Positions 16,159-24,511 of a stretch of DNA of 64,000 nt are shown here, piece by piece. Position 1 is the stretch's first letter; each line of letters starts with the position of its first letter. The notes beneath the pieces are model-generated. The model was not told the origin of the DNA, made no database searches, and worked only from the letters and a program-made list of their open reading frames with translations. The stretch spans positions 3,121 to 67,120 of the forward strand of contig CAVRBT010000023.1 in the NCBI GenBank assembly GCA_963719275.1. Direction: 5' to 3'. A program made the position numbers and the translations under genes. Source of the stretch: AC-32 sp963719275 (GTDB taxonomy: Bacteria; Actinomycetota; Thermoleophilia; Gaiellales; Gaiellaceae).

Positions 16159-17096
16159 CAGACGGCCTCCTCCATCGCCGGCTCGGGGTCGGCTGCCTCC
16201 CAGAACGGTGCGGAGAGGTACTTCCAGCCCGCGTCGGCGAGGATCGCCACCACGACGCCTTCGTCGAGCTCCGCGGCCAACTTGCGCGCGACGTGGATCA
16301 CCGCGCCGGAGGAGACGCCGGCGAAGACGCCCTCCTCGGCGAGGAGCGCGCGCAGCCCCGCGACCGCGTCGGCGTTCGAGACGAGCAGCTTGCGGTCGAG
16401 CTTCGACACGTCGAGCACCGGCGGCACGTAGCCGTCCTCCAGCGAGCGCAGGCCCATCACCGGGTCGCCCGGGAGCGGCTCGGCCGCGGCGACCGTCACG
16501 TCCGGGAACGACTCGCGCACGCGCGAGCCCGCGCCCATCAGCGTGCCGCCGGTGCCGAGGCCGGCGACGAGGACGTCGACGCGGTCGAGCGCCGTGGCGA
16601 TCTCCGTGCCCGTGCTCTCGTAGTGCGCGCGCGGGTTCGCCTCGTTCGCGTACTGGAAGAGCATCCGGTACCGTGGCTCGCGCTCGGCGAGCTCCTGCGC
16701 GAGCCGGACGGCGCCGTTCGAGCCCTCGGCGCCCGGGCTCTCCACGATCTCCGCGCCGTAAAGCCGCAGCAGTCGCCGCCGCTCCTCGGTCACGTTGTCG
16801 GGCATCACGCAGGTGAGCCGGTAGTCCTTGAGGCGCGCGACGAGTGCCAGCGAGATGCCGGTGTTTCCGCTCGTCGGCTCGACCAGCTCCTGTCCGGGCT
16901 CGAGGTCGGCGGCCTCGACCATCGCGAGCGCGACGCGGTCCTTGATCGAGCCGGTCGGGTTCTGGCCTTCGAGCTTCGCGTAGAGCTTCACCCCGGGCCG
17001 CGGCGAGAGCCGCGGCAGCTCGACGAGCGGAGTGTTGCCGACGAGTTGCAACAACGAGGGTGCAACTCTGTTCTCCCGAGCGGAGCGATGGGACAA
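16152..17096 (-). CDS. cysM: CysO-dependent cysteine synthase (CysM, PLP enzyme)
   Basis: The protein is 314 residues from a TTG at 17096 placed just after the cysO stop; other starts between 17141 and 17054 are possible. Family landmarks are SLLQLVGNTPLVELPRLSP, the PLP-Lys motif NPTGSIKDR, EPTSGNTGISLA, GLGTGGTLMG and DAGWKYLS. It closely follows M. tuberculosis CysM, which joins O-phosphoserine to CysO thiocarboxylate, rather than sulfide-dependent CysK. It is cytoplasmic. The flanking cysO and mec genes support the CysO route. Confidence 0.92.
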   Translation of the reverse strand: MSHRSARENRVAPSLLQLVGNTPLVELPRLSPRPGVKLYAKLEGQNPTGSIKDRVALAMVEAADLEPGQELVEPTSGNTGISLALVARLKDYRLTCVMPDNVTEERRRLLRLYGAEIVESPGAEGSNGAVRLAQELAEREPRYRMLFQYANEANPRAHYESTGTEIATALDRVDVLVAGLGTGGTLMGAGSRVRESFPDVTVAAAEPLPGDPVMGLRSLEDGYVPPVLDVSKLDRKLLVSNADAVAGLRALLAEEGVFAGVSSGAVIHVARKLAAELDEGVVVAILADAGWKYLSAPFWEAADPEPAMEEAVWW

Positions 17097-17097
17097 G

Positions 17098-17403
17098 CTA
17101 GCCCCGCGAAAAATGCGCAGCATTTTTCGCGGAAGAGCCACCGGCCATGGCCGGGAGCAGGATCACGGTCGAGCGGTCGTCGACCGCGGTCTCGAGGCCT
17201 TCCCGGGTGCGGACGTCTTCGCCCTCGACGTAGACGTTCACGAACGGGGCGATGTCGTCGTCATCGAGCAGCTGCCCGCGCAGCGCCGGAAACCGCGCCG
17301 TCAGGTCGTCGAGCAGCTCGCGGACGGTGCCGCCGCGCGCCTCGACCTCACGGGCGCCCTCGGTCTCGCCCCGCAGGGTCGGCGGGATCCGCACGCGGCT
17401 CAC
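17098..17403 (-). CDS. cysO: CysO/MoaD-like sulfur-carrier protein with 12-residue tail after Gly-Gly
   Basis: The 101-residue ubiquitin-fold carrier runs from VRIPPTLRGETEG to VILLPAMAGG. In the family the final GG is the C-terminus and receives sulfur. Here the frame reads on through a palindrome for 12 more residues (SSAKNAAHFSRG). The GTG start overlaps the moeZ stop as GTGA. Function would need exposure of the di-glycine, perhaps by the Mec JAMM protease encoded in the same unit. The family call is firm; the tail's role is unknown. Confidence 0.85.
   Translation of the reverse strand: MSRVRIPPTLRGETEGAREVEARGGTVRELLDDLTARFPALRGQLLDDDDIAPFVNVYVEGEDVRTREGLETAVDDRSTVILLPAMAGGSSAKNAAHFSRG
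17104..17132. repeat. Perfect 13-bp-stem palindrome at the cysO 3' end
   Basis: CCGCGAAAAATGC, loop GCA, then the exact complement. It overlaps the last codons of cysO and lies just upstream of the cysM start. On either strand the RNA hairpin is very stable, but it has no U-tract, so it is more like a REP-type insertion or RNA-processing site than a simple terminator. Confidence 0.9.
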
Positions 17404-18569
17404 TGTCCCACCCCGGCGCAGAACTCGACGTAATCCACGTACTCGGTGATCGTCGGTGACTCGCCGCACACCGGGCAAGACGGGTCGCGCCGCAGCTTCA
17501 TCTCCTGGAACTCACCGGAGAGCGCGTCGTAGAGCAGCAGCCGACCGGCGAGCGAATCGCCGATTCCGAGCGCGAGCTTCAGCGCCTCCGCGGCCTGGAT
17601 CGACCCGATCACGCCCGGCAGCACGCCCAGCACGCCGCCCTCGGCGCAGCTCGGCGCCAGCTCCGGAGGCGGCGGCTGCGGGAAGAGGCATCGATAGCAT
17701 GGCCCCTCGCCGGGCTTGAAGACCGTCACCTGGCCCTCGAAGCGGAAGATCGAGCCGTGCACGACAGGGATGTCGTGCCAGACCGACGCGTCGTTGACGA
17801 GGTAGCGGGTCGGGAAGTTGTCCGCGCCGTCGACGATCACGTCCCAGCCGGGCTCGAGGATCCGCTCGACGTTCTCGGAGGTGAGCCGCTCGCGGAAGGG
17901 GACGACCTCGACGTCCGGGTTGAGCGCCTCGATCGTGCGGCGCGCCGAGTCGGTCTTCGGCTCGCCGAGCGAGTTCGTCGAGTGGGCGATCTGGCGCTGC
18001 AGGTTCGTCTCGTCGACCACGTCCGCGTCGATGATCCCGAGCGTGCCGACGCCCGCTGCCGCGAGGTAGAGCGCCGCGGGCGAGCCGAGGCCGCCGGCGC
18101 CGATCAGCAGGATCCGCGAGTCGAGCAGCCGCAGCTGGCCCTCTTCGCCGACCTCCGGGATCAGCAGGTGACGGCTGTAGCGCGTCGTGCGCTCCGGCCC
18201 GAGCGAGCGCGGCAACTCGGTCGGGAAGCCGTTGCGCTGCCAGTCGGTGTAGCCGCCGGAAAGCGAGATGGGGTGCTCGTAGCCGAGCTCGGTCAGCGTC
18301 CGCGCCGCGAAGGCTGAGCGGTTGCCGGCCGCGCAGTAGAGGAGCACCGGACGCGAGCGGTCCGGCGCGACGTTCTCGATGCGCGACTCGAGGTTCCCGC
18401 GAGGAACGTGCACCGCGCCCGGGATGCGGCCCTGCTCCCACTCGTCGCGTTCGCGCACGTCGACGAGGAGCGGCGCGTCCTCGGCGTCAAGCAGCTCGCG
18501 CGCACGCGTTGCGCCGACTTCCTCGACTGAGGCCTTCGCGGCCTGAAGGAGCTCGCGGTAGCTGGGCAC
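17400..18569 (-). CDS. moeZ: MoeZ/MoeB-like adenylyl- and sulfurtransferase, rhodanese domain at the N-terminus
   Basis: The 389-residue protein has a rhodanese domain at about residues 20-110 (LVDVRERDEWEQGRIPGAVH; active-site loop LLYCAAGNRS with Cys). A ThiF/MoeB E1-like domain follows (GAGGLGSPAALYLAAAGVG, then DGADNFPTRYLVND, with Zn cysteines in CYRC and CPVCGE). It should adenylate the CysO C-terminus and transfer sulfur to it. Mycobacterial MoeZ has the domains in the opposite order. A TATACA box lies about 9 nt before the GTG start. Confidence 0.92.
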   Translation of the reverse strand: MPSYRELLQAAKASVEEVGATRARELLDAEDAPLLVDVRERDEWEQGRIPGAVHVPRGNLESRIENVAPDRSRPVLLYCAAGNRSAFAARTLTELGYEHPISLSGGYTDWQRNGFPTELPRSLGPERTTRYSRHLLIPEVGEEGQLRLLDSRILLIGAGGLGSPAALYLAAAGVGTLGIIDADVVDETNLQRQIAHSTNSLGEPKTDSARRTIEALNPDVEVVPFRERLTSENVERILEPGWDVIVDGADNFPTRYLVNDASVWHDIPVVHGSIFRFEGQVTVFKPGEGPCYRCLFPQPPPPELAPSCAEGGVLGVLPGVIGSIQAAEALKLALGIGDSLAGRLLLYDALSGEFQEMKLRRDPSCPVCGESPTITEYVDYVEFCAGVGQ

Positions 18570-18629
18570 GCTTTCGATTGTATAGCGAGCATCACGAGTG
18601 GCCGCGAGTGCGGAAGCTATCGTCGCCGC

Positions 18630-19595
18630 GTGAGCTCTCGGGGCCGGATCTTCGCCCTCGTGGCGGGCGCGGCGGCGATCGCGTCGGGTGTCGTCGTGGT
18701 CGGCGTGCTCGCCACGCGCAACGATGTTCCGCCGGCCCCGAAGGCGCGCAGCGGGTACGCCCCGCTCAGCCTGGACCTCGCCGTCCGCACCGACCCCGAG
18801 GCCCGCGCGCTCAGACAGGCGCTCCGCCTGTACGCCGCGAAGCGCTACGCGGACGCCGGGACGATCTTCCGGCGCTACGGCTCGCTCGAGGCTCAGGTCG
18901 GGGCGGCGCTCGCCGATCGGCCCACCAACGCGGCGTCGCGGCTCCAGCAGCTCGAGGCCGAGCACCCGCGGAGCTCGCTGGTCGCGCTCCACCTCGGGCT
19001 GGCGCTCTACTGGCTGCGTCGCAACGACGAGGCGCTCACGGCCTGGCGGTCAGCCGCGCGAATGCAGCCGGACACGCCCTACGCCGTCCGCGCCGAAGAC
19101 TTCCTGCACCCGCAGTACGCGCCCGGGCTGCCGCGCTTCGTGCCGTCGTTCCCGATGCCGTCGCGGATCCGAGCACTGCCGCCCGCGCAGCAGCTGGCCG
19201 CGCTTCGGAGCGCCGCGGCGGCGGGAGGCGCGCGCGAGAAGCTCCTGTACGGGGTCGCGCTGCAGCAGCTCGACCGGCCGCTTTCGGCCGAGCGCCAGTT
19301 CGCAGCCGCCGCCCGCCTCGCACCCGGCAACCCGGACGCACGCGTCGCCGCGGCGGTCGGGCGCTTCGACAAGGCGAAGCCGGCCGCGGCGTTCAGCCGC
19401 CTCGGCCCGCTCACGCGTGTCTTCCCGCACGCGCAGACCGTGCGCTTCCACCTGGGTTTGCTTCTTCTTTGGTCGGCGCAGGTGACCGAGGCCCGAAAGC
19501 AGCTCGCGGAAGCCCGCGCCGAAGGGCCGAAAACGCCCCTCGGCAGGCAGGCGACGCAATATTTGGAGGCCCTGCTCCGTCTTGGGACCAGCTGA
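18630..19595 (+). CDS. Membrane-anchored TPR-like protein
   Basis: The 321-residue protein has one N-terminal membrane helix (about residues 7-28, FALVAGAAAIASGVVVVGVL). The rest is helical with TPR-like repeats such as LRLYAAKRYADAGTIFRRYG and LHLGLALYWLRRNDEALTAWRSA. The repeats presumably face the outside and mediate protein contacts. The GTG start has a TATCGT box 5 nt upstream, so it is probably leaderless. No partner is evident. Confidence 0.8.
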   Translation: MSSRGRIFALVAGAAAIASGVVVVGVLATRNDVPPAPKARSGYAPLSLDLAVRTDPEARALRQALRLYAAKRYADAGTIFRRYGSLEAQVGAALADRPTNAASRLQQLEAEHPRSSLVALHLGLALYWLRRNDEALTAWRSAARMQPDTPYAVRAEDFLHPQYAPGLPRFVPSFPMPSRIRALPPAQQLAALRSAAAAGGAREKLLYGVALQQLDRPLSAERQFAAAARLAPGNPDARVAAAVGRFDKAKPAAAFSRLGPLTRVFPHAQTVRFHLGLLLLWSAQVTEARKQLAEARAEGPKTPLGRQATQYLEALLRLGTS

Positions 19596-19705
19596 CGAAA
19601 ATTAGGGCCGTTCGGCCTATGGCGTCCGTCCGGTAGCCGTGAGAGAGTGCCGCACGCCGCCACGCCGTGTACCAAATCGCACAAAGCCCAAAGAGGGAGC
19701 CGCAA

Positions 19706-20788
19706 GTGAGCGAACAGGGGGTACGGGCCAAGCCGTCGAGCATCAGCGAGGTGCTCGAGACGGACGAGGCCAAGGGGTTGCTGGACGCAGGGCGCGAGGC
19801 GGGGTCGCTGAGCACCGAGGAGATCGCACTCGCGCTGAGCGAGCTCGAGCTCGACGCAGCGCAGCTCGACGACTTCTACCACGCGCTCGAGGAGTTGCAG
19901 ATCGAGGTCGTCGACGGCACCGACGACGGCGCGGAGCCCACGCCGGTCAAGGAGACGCGCGAGGTCACGACCGACTCGCTGCAGCTCTTCCTGAAGGACA
20001 TCGGCAAGGTGGACCTCCTCACCGCAGCGCAGGAGGTCGAGCTCGCGAAGCGCATCGAGCGCGGCGAGCACCGCGCGAAGCAGGAGATGGTCGAGGCCAA
20101 TCTCCGCCTCGTCGTCTCGATCGCGAAGAAGTACCGCAACCAGGGGTTGCCGTTCCTCGACCTGATCCAGGAGGGGACGATCGGTCTCGTGCGCGCGGCG
20201 GAGAAATTCGACCATCGCAAGGGGTTCAAGTTCTCGACCTACGCGACGTGGTGGATCCGCCAGGCCGTCGCCCGCGCACTCGCGGACAAGGCGCGGACGA
20301 TTCGCATGCCCGTCCACATCGTCGAGAAGCTGAACAAGATCGTGCGCTCGGAGCGAAAGCTGCGCGCGGAGCTGGGTCGCGAGCCGAGCTCGGGCGAGAT
20401 CGCACGCGACGTCGAGTTGACCTCGGACGAGGTCGAGCAGATCCGCCGCAGCTCGCAGGCGCCGGTCTCGCTGGAGAAGCCGGTCGGCGACGAGGAGGAG
20501 TCGGAGTTCGGCCACTTCCTCACCGACGAGAACGAGCCGCTGCCCGAGGAGGTCGCCGAGGTCGAGATGCGCAAGGCGACCTTGCAGCGGGTGCTCGGCA
20601 CGCTCAGCGCCCGCGAGCGCCGCGTGCTCGAGCTTCGCTACGGGCTCAACGGCGAGCACCCGCGGACGCTGGACGAGGTCGGCAAGACGTTCAACGTGAC
20701 TCGCGAGCGGATCCGGCAGATCGAGAACCAGAGCCTGAAGAAGCTGCGCGCGCTGGCGGACTCGACCGCGCTGCGCGACGTGGCCTAA
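19706..20788 (+). CDS. RNA polymerase primary/principal-type sigma factor (RpoD family)
   Basis: The 360-residue protein carries a short acidic region 1.1-like N-terminus, region 1.2 (DSLQLFLKDIGKVDLLTAAQEVELAKRIE), and region 2 with NLRLVVSIAKKYRNQGL and FSTYATWWIRQAV. Region 3 follows, and region 4 has LSARERRVLELRYGL and RERIRQIENQSLKKLR. It is a housekeeping-type or close group 2 sigma factor. The GTG at 19706 is chosen because GAGGGAG sits about 6 nt upstream; an upstream GTG at 19667 is the alternative. Confidence 0.93.
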   Translation: MSEQGVRAKPSSISEVLETDEAKGLLDAGREAGSLSTEEIALALSELELDAAQLDDFYHALEELQIEVVDGTDDGAEPTPVKETREVTTDSLQLFLKDIGKVDLLTAAQEVELAKRIERGEHRAKQEMVEANLRLVVSIAKKYRNQGLPFLDLIQEGTIGLVRAAEKFDHRKGFKFSTYATWWIRQAVARALADKARTIRMPVHIVEKLNKIVRSERKLRAELGREPSSGEIARDVELTSDEVEQIRRSSQAPVSLEKPVGDEEESEFGHFLTDENEPLPEEVAEVEMRKATLQRVLGTLSARERRVLELRYGLNGEHPRTLDEVGKTFNVTRERIRQIENQSLKKLRALADSTALRDVA

Positions 20789-20891
20789 AGGCCCTACGGG
20801 CTAACCCGCGCAGACTCCGCGCCTTCGGCGCTCCGCTGCACGCTGGGCGGAGATGCGATGCGGCAGTGGCAGGGCAGTAGACTCCGCCGCC

Positions 20892-22220
20892 GTGGTCCAC
20901 GGCTGGTTCGACGAGCTTTCCGAGCTGCTGCGCATCCCGAGCGTCAGCGCCGACCCCGCGCACGCGGGGGACGTGACGCGTGCCGCCGAGTGGCTCGCGG
21001 AGTTCGTCCGTTCCGCCGGAGGCTCGGCTGAGGTCGTGCCGACCTCGACGCAGCCGCTGATCCTCGGCGACCTCGCAGCCTCGGACGGCTCCGGTTCCGC
21101 GCCGACGGTGCTCGTCTACGGCCACGTCGACGTGCAGCCGCCCGACCCGCTCGAGCTCTGGGAGTCCGAGCCGTTCGCCCTGGAGCAGCGCGGCGAGTGG
21201 CTCTACGGGCGCGGCGTCGTCGACGACAAGGGCCAGCTCTACATGCTTGCGCGAGCGGCCGCCGATCTCGCCGCCGCAGGTGAGCTGCCGGTGAACGTCC
21301 GCTTCGCCTGCGATTCCGAGGAGGAGACCGGCGGCCACCAGATCGTCGACTTCCTCGCCGCAGACGAGCGCGGTGCGGACGCGGCGCTGATCTTCGACAG
21401 CGGCATGACCACGCGCGGCGTGCCCGAGTTCGCCGTCGCCGTTCGCGGGCTCGTCTACTTCCACCTCATCGTCCGCACCGGCACGCGCGACCTGCACTCG
21501 GGCGTGTTCGGCAGCGCGGCGCTGAACGCGACCCACGCCCTGATGCAGATCCTGTCCCCCGTCCAGGCGCAGGATGTGCGCTTGCCCGAGCCACTGCGGG
21601 CGGGCATCGTCCCGCCGACCGACGAGGAGCTCGCCGCGTGGGCGGAGCTCGTCCCGGGCGAGCAGATGCTCGCGGAGGCCGGGGCGCAGCCGGTCGACCC
21701 TCGCGCGGCGGAGGAGTTCTACCTGCGCACGACCGCCGAGCCTTCGCTGGAGGTCAACGGCATCCTGGGCGGCTCGCCCACCCTGCAGAAGACCGTGCTG
21801 CCGGTGCAGGCCGAGGCCAACCTCTCCATCCGCCTTGCGCCGGGGCAGGACGTCGAGGAGATCGCCGGCTCGCTGGAGCAGCTGCTGCGCGACGCGGCCC
21901 CGGACGGCGCAGAGCTCGACGTTCAGCGGCTCTCGTCGGCTCCTCCGGGCCTCGTCACACCCGACGCTCCCGCCGTCCAGCTGGCACAGGACGCGTTCGA
22001 GCACACGATGGGCCGGCGGCCGCTGCTCGTCCGCTCCGGCGGGACGCTGCCGATCGTGCCGGCGCTCGTCGACAAGGGCATTCCGACGATCGTCACGGGC
22101 TTCGCCACACCCGAGAGCAGCATCCACTCGCCGAACGAGCGGCTGCTCGCGGAGTACATGCCGCTGGGGATCGAGACGGCGAAGGAGCTCTACCGGCGGC
22201 TGGCGGCGCTAGACCGTTAG
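20892..22220 (+). CDS. M20-family dipeptidase/deacylase
   Basis: The 442-residue zinc hydrolase has metal-site motifs YGHVDVQP, GRGVVDDKGQ and CDSEEETGG. A bacterial-exopeptidase dimerisation domain lies near residues 190-340, and a late GFATPESSIHSPNE carries the last His ligand. The family removes N-terminal or acyl-linked amino acids; substrate choice cannot be told. A TAGACT box at 20878-20883 is 8 nt before the GTG, suggesting a leaderless mRNA. Repeat copy D follows the stop. Confidence 0.92.
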   Translation: MVHGWFDELSELLRIPSVSADPAHAGDVTRAAEWLAEFVRSAGGSAEVVPTSTQPLILGDLAASDGSGSAPTVLVYGHVDVQPPDPLELWESEPFALEQRGEWLYGRGVVDDKGQLYMLARAAADLAAAGELPVNVRFACDSEEETGGHQIVDFLAADERGADAALIFDSGMTTRGVPEFAVAVRGLVYFHLIVRTGTRDLHSGVFGSAALNATHALMQILSPVQAQDVRLPEPLRAGIVPPTDEELAAWAELVPGEQMLAEAGAQPVDPRAAEEFYLRTTAEPSLEVNGILGGSPTLQKTVLPVQAEANLSIRLAPGQDVEEIAGSLEQLLRDAAPDGAELDVQRLSSAPPGLVTPDAPAVQLAQDAFEHTMGRRPLLVRSGGTLPIVPALVDKGIPTIVTGFATPESSIHSPNERLLAEYMPLGIETAKELYRRLAALDR

Positions 22221-22221
22221 G

Positions 22222-22296
22222 GCCGGCTGAGGCGCCGTCTTGCGGTGCCGCATCAGGACGCGTGAGCTTCGCTCGCGCGTCCGTCTGAGATCGCCG
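22222..22296. repeat. Interspersed two-hairpin repeat, copy D (inverted relative to A-C)
   Basis: Read on the minus strand it gives ATCTCAGACGGACGCG, a palindrome CGCGAGC/GCTCACGCG, CGTCCTGAT and GCGGCACCGCAAGACGGCGCC, matching copies A-C in order. It sits between the convergent M20 peptidase and HxlR genes, where it could act as a bidirectional transcript end. Confidence 0.78.
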
Positions 22297-22310
22297 ACCT
22301 CAGCGATTGC

Positions 22311-22655
22311 CTAGGAAGCTGCGGCCTCGAACGCGACGAGCCAGTCGTGCCCGAAGCGGCGCATCTCGTCGATGATCGGCAGCAGCGCCTCGCCCTTCTC
22401 GGTCAGCTCGTACTCCACCCGCGGCGGCGACTCGGCGTAGCTCCGGCGGACAACGATCTCCTCCTGCTCGAGCGCGCGCAGGCGCTCGGAGAGTGTCCGC
22501 GGACTGATGCCGCAGCACGAGTGCTCGAGCTCGCCGAAGCGGCGTGGGCCCTCGGACAGGTCGTGCACGAGCACGGCTGTCCACTTCGCGCCCAGGATCT
22601 CGGCGCACGCTGCCACCGAGCAGCTCGAGTCGTGGATCGGGTTCATCGTGCGCAT
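22311..22655 (-). CDS. HxlR-family transcriptional regulator
   Basis: The 114-residue winged-helix protein shows ILGAKWTAVLVHDLSEGPRRFGELE, GISPRTLSERLRALEQEEIVVRR and the PPRVEYELTEKGEAL wing. Several cysteines (CSVAAC, SCC) could allow redox or thiol sensing as in some family members. It acts on DNA in the cytoplasm. Its targets are not evident; the neighbouring HD gene diverges 51 bp away and is a candidate. Confidence 0.92.
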   Translation of the reverse strand: MRTMNPIHDSSCSVAACAEILGAKWTAVLVHDLSEGPRRFGELEHSCCGISPRTLSERLRALEQEEIVVRRSYAESPPRVEYELTEKGEALLPIIDEMRRFGHDWLVAFEAAAS

Positions 22656-22705
22656 AGCAGTCAGATCGTAACGGGAGGCGGCCGGAACGAGTAGGGTCGG
22701 AAGCC

Positions 22706-23584
22706 GTGTCGCAGCTCGACAAGGAGCTCCGCGATCGGATCGAGGAGCCGGCCTCCGAGGAGGCCGAGCGCGAGGCGCGCCTCACGCCTGTAGCCGCGGT
22801 CGCGCAGATGCGGATCAAGGTACCGGCGCAGCGCAGTCGCAAGCTGCGGACGCTCCTCGAGCGCGTGAACGCCGACGACGGGCTCAAGGCCTGGTGGCAC
22901 GTCGCGAATGTCAACGCAGTCAAGCGCCTGGGCATCAACGATCACTCCTGGGTCCATATCCAGATCGTGGCCAATATCGGGCTGCGGCTCCTGCGGATCC
23001 TGCACAAGCGCGGCGTGGAGCCCGCGATGGTCGCCGACTACGACATGAAGCAGGAGGACGCCGAGGTCGTCGTCCTGCTCGGCGCGCTGCTGCACTGCGT
23101 CGGCATGGCCGTACACCGCGACCGGCACGAGGACTGGAGCCTCTTCCTCGCCGAGCCAAAGGCGCGCGAGCTGCTCGCCGGGCTCTACGAGGAGCCGGAG
23201 TTGACGGTCGTCGTCTCGGAGGTGTTGGAGACGATCACGTCGCACCGCGAGTCGGGGCGCCCGCTCACGCTGGAGGCGGGGATTGTCCGCGTCGCCGACG
23301 CACTCGACATCGAGGAGGGCCGCTCGCGGATCCCCTTCGAGCGCGGCCGTGTCTCGATCCACTCGATCTCGGCGGCCGCGATCGACGAGGTGATCATCGC
23401 CGAGGGCGAGGAGCGGCCGGTCTCGGTCGAGATCAAGATGAACAACTCGGCCGGCGTCTACCAGGTCGACGAGCTGCTGAAGTCGAAGCTGCACGGCTCA
23501 GGCCTCGAGCCGTACGTCGAGGTCGTCGCGCGCATCGAGAACGAGGCCGAGAAGAGCCTCGTGCCGATGTACCGGCTTGAGTAG
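22706..23584 (+). CDS. HD-domain phosphohydrolase
   Basis: The 292-residue protein has the HD metal-site elements HSWVHIQIVANIG, LLGALLHCVGMAVHRDRHED and GIVRVADALDIEEGRSR. A long N-terminal charged helix precedes the domain, and a C-terminal beta region follows. Similar archaeal and actinobacterial proteins are annotated only as metal-dependent phosphohydrolases, probably acting on nucleotides. A TAGGGT box lies 8 nt before the GTG start. Confidence 0.85.
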   Translation: MSQLDKELRDRIEEPASEEAEREARLTPVAAVAQMRIKVPAQRSRKLRTLLERVNADDGLKAWWHVANVNAVKRLGINDHSWVHIQIVANIGLRLLRILHKRGVEPAMVADYDMKQEDAEVVVLLGALLHCVGMAVHRDRHEDWSLFLAEPKARELLAGLYEEPELTVVVSEVLETITSHRESGRPLTLEAGIVRVADALDIEEGRSRIPFERGRVSIHSISAAAIDEVIIAEGEERPVSVEIKMNNSAGVYQVDELLKSKLHGSGLEPYVEVVARIENEAEKSLVPMYRLE

Positions 23585-23730
23585 CGGCGGCTAGAGTTCG
23601 CGCCCGTACGGGGGATGGGGGGCCTGCCTTCAACCGCCACGGAGTTTGTCCGAGTGCCGGCCCCGACCCGACCGCATGACGAAATCGAGTAATAAGAGCC
23701 GCGTTGCCGAGTGATTTCCTCGCGCGTAAC

Positions 23731-24477
23731 CATGGTGCATGTGCAGCTGCGCCGCCAACGATTCACCGCCGAGTTTCTGGACCCCCATCGCGAACTGGCC
23801 CAGCCGGAACCCAGGATCTCGAGGCACTTGCCGAGCAGACCCGTGCGACGTGCCCGTTCTGCATTGATCGGATCGAAAGCGAGACGCAGAGGTTTCCGCC
23901 GGAGCTCTGGCCAGATGAGCGGATTCGCTGTGGCGAGGCGTTGCTCTTCCCGAACCTCGTCGCCTATTCGAAGTGGAGCTCGGTCTCCGTCTACTCGCCG
24001 CAGCGCCATCTCCTGCGACTCGACGAGCTCACGCCCGCACTGGTTGCGGACAATCTGATGGCACGGGTCACGTTCGTGCAGGCGGTGCTGCGGCACGACC
24101 CGTCCTCGCACTGGGTCTCGGTGAACGCGAATCAGCTGCCACCCTCCGGGAGCTCGGTCTTCCACCCACACCTCCAGGGTTCCGCGAACCCCGTGCCCAC
24201 GACCCTTCAGCGTCGACTCGCGACGCTCGGGCGCACGCGCGTGCGCGAGTACCTCGAGCTGGAGCAACAGGACGGCGAACGGCTGATCGGCTCGAGCGGG
24301 CGCGTCGCAGTCAGCGGCGCCCCGCAGTCGCTGCTTGTGCTGCGACTGGTCGCGCGCGCCTACTTCGGACCGCTTCTGCGTTCCGACGCGATGTGGAGCG
24401 AGCGACTGCACTGGGAGGCCGCGACCGATCTCGCGCCGGAGAGGGTCGCCGAGCACGCGCGAGAATTCTTCGCCTAA
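23731..24477 (+). pseudogene. GalT-like (galactose-1-phosphate uridylyltransferase superfamily) gene, frameshifted
   Basis: From about 23806 the frame encodes DLEALAEQTRATCPFC, LLFPNLVAYSKWSSVSVYSP and the HIT-type active site VFHPHLQGSANP, with a Zn-type CPFC. The expected N-terminus (VQLRRQRFTAEFLDPHRELAQPE, starting at the ATG at 23731) lies in another frame. The segment that normally joins the two is missing or scrambled near 23795-23815. This is either a damaged gene or an assembly error. The intact part alone would lack the N-terminal strand of the fold. Confidence 0.6.
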
Positions 24478-24511
24478 GCCTCGCTCGAGACCGGTGATCC
24501 GCTAGCGTTTT

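Noticed and set aside
17104..17132. Palindrome as a simple Rho-independent terminator of cysO
   Set aside because: It overlaps codons, has no following U-run, and the downstream cysM and mec genes belong to the same pathway and strand, so full termination there is unlikely.
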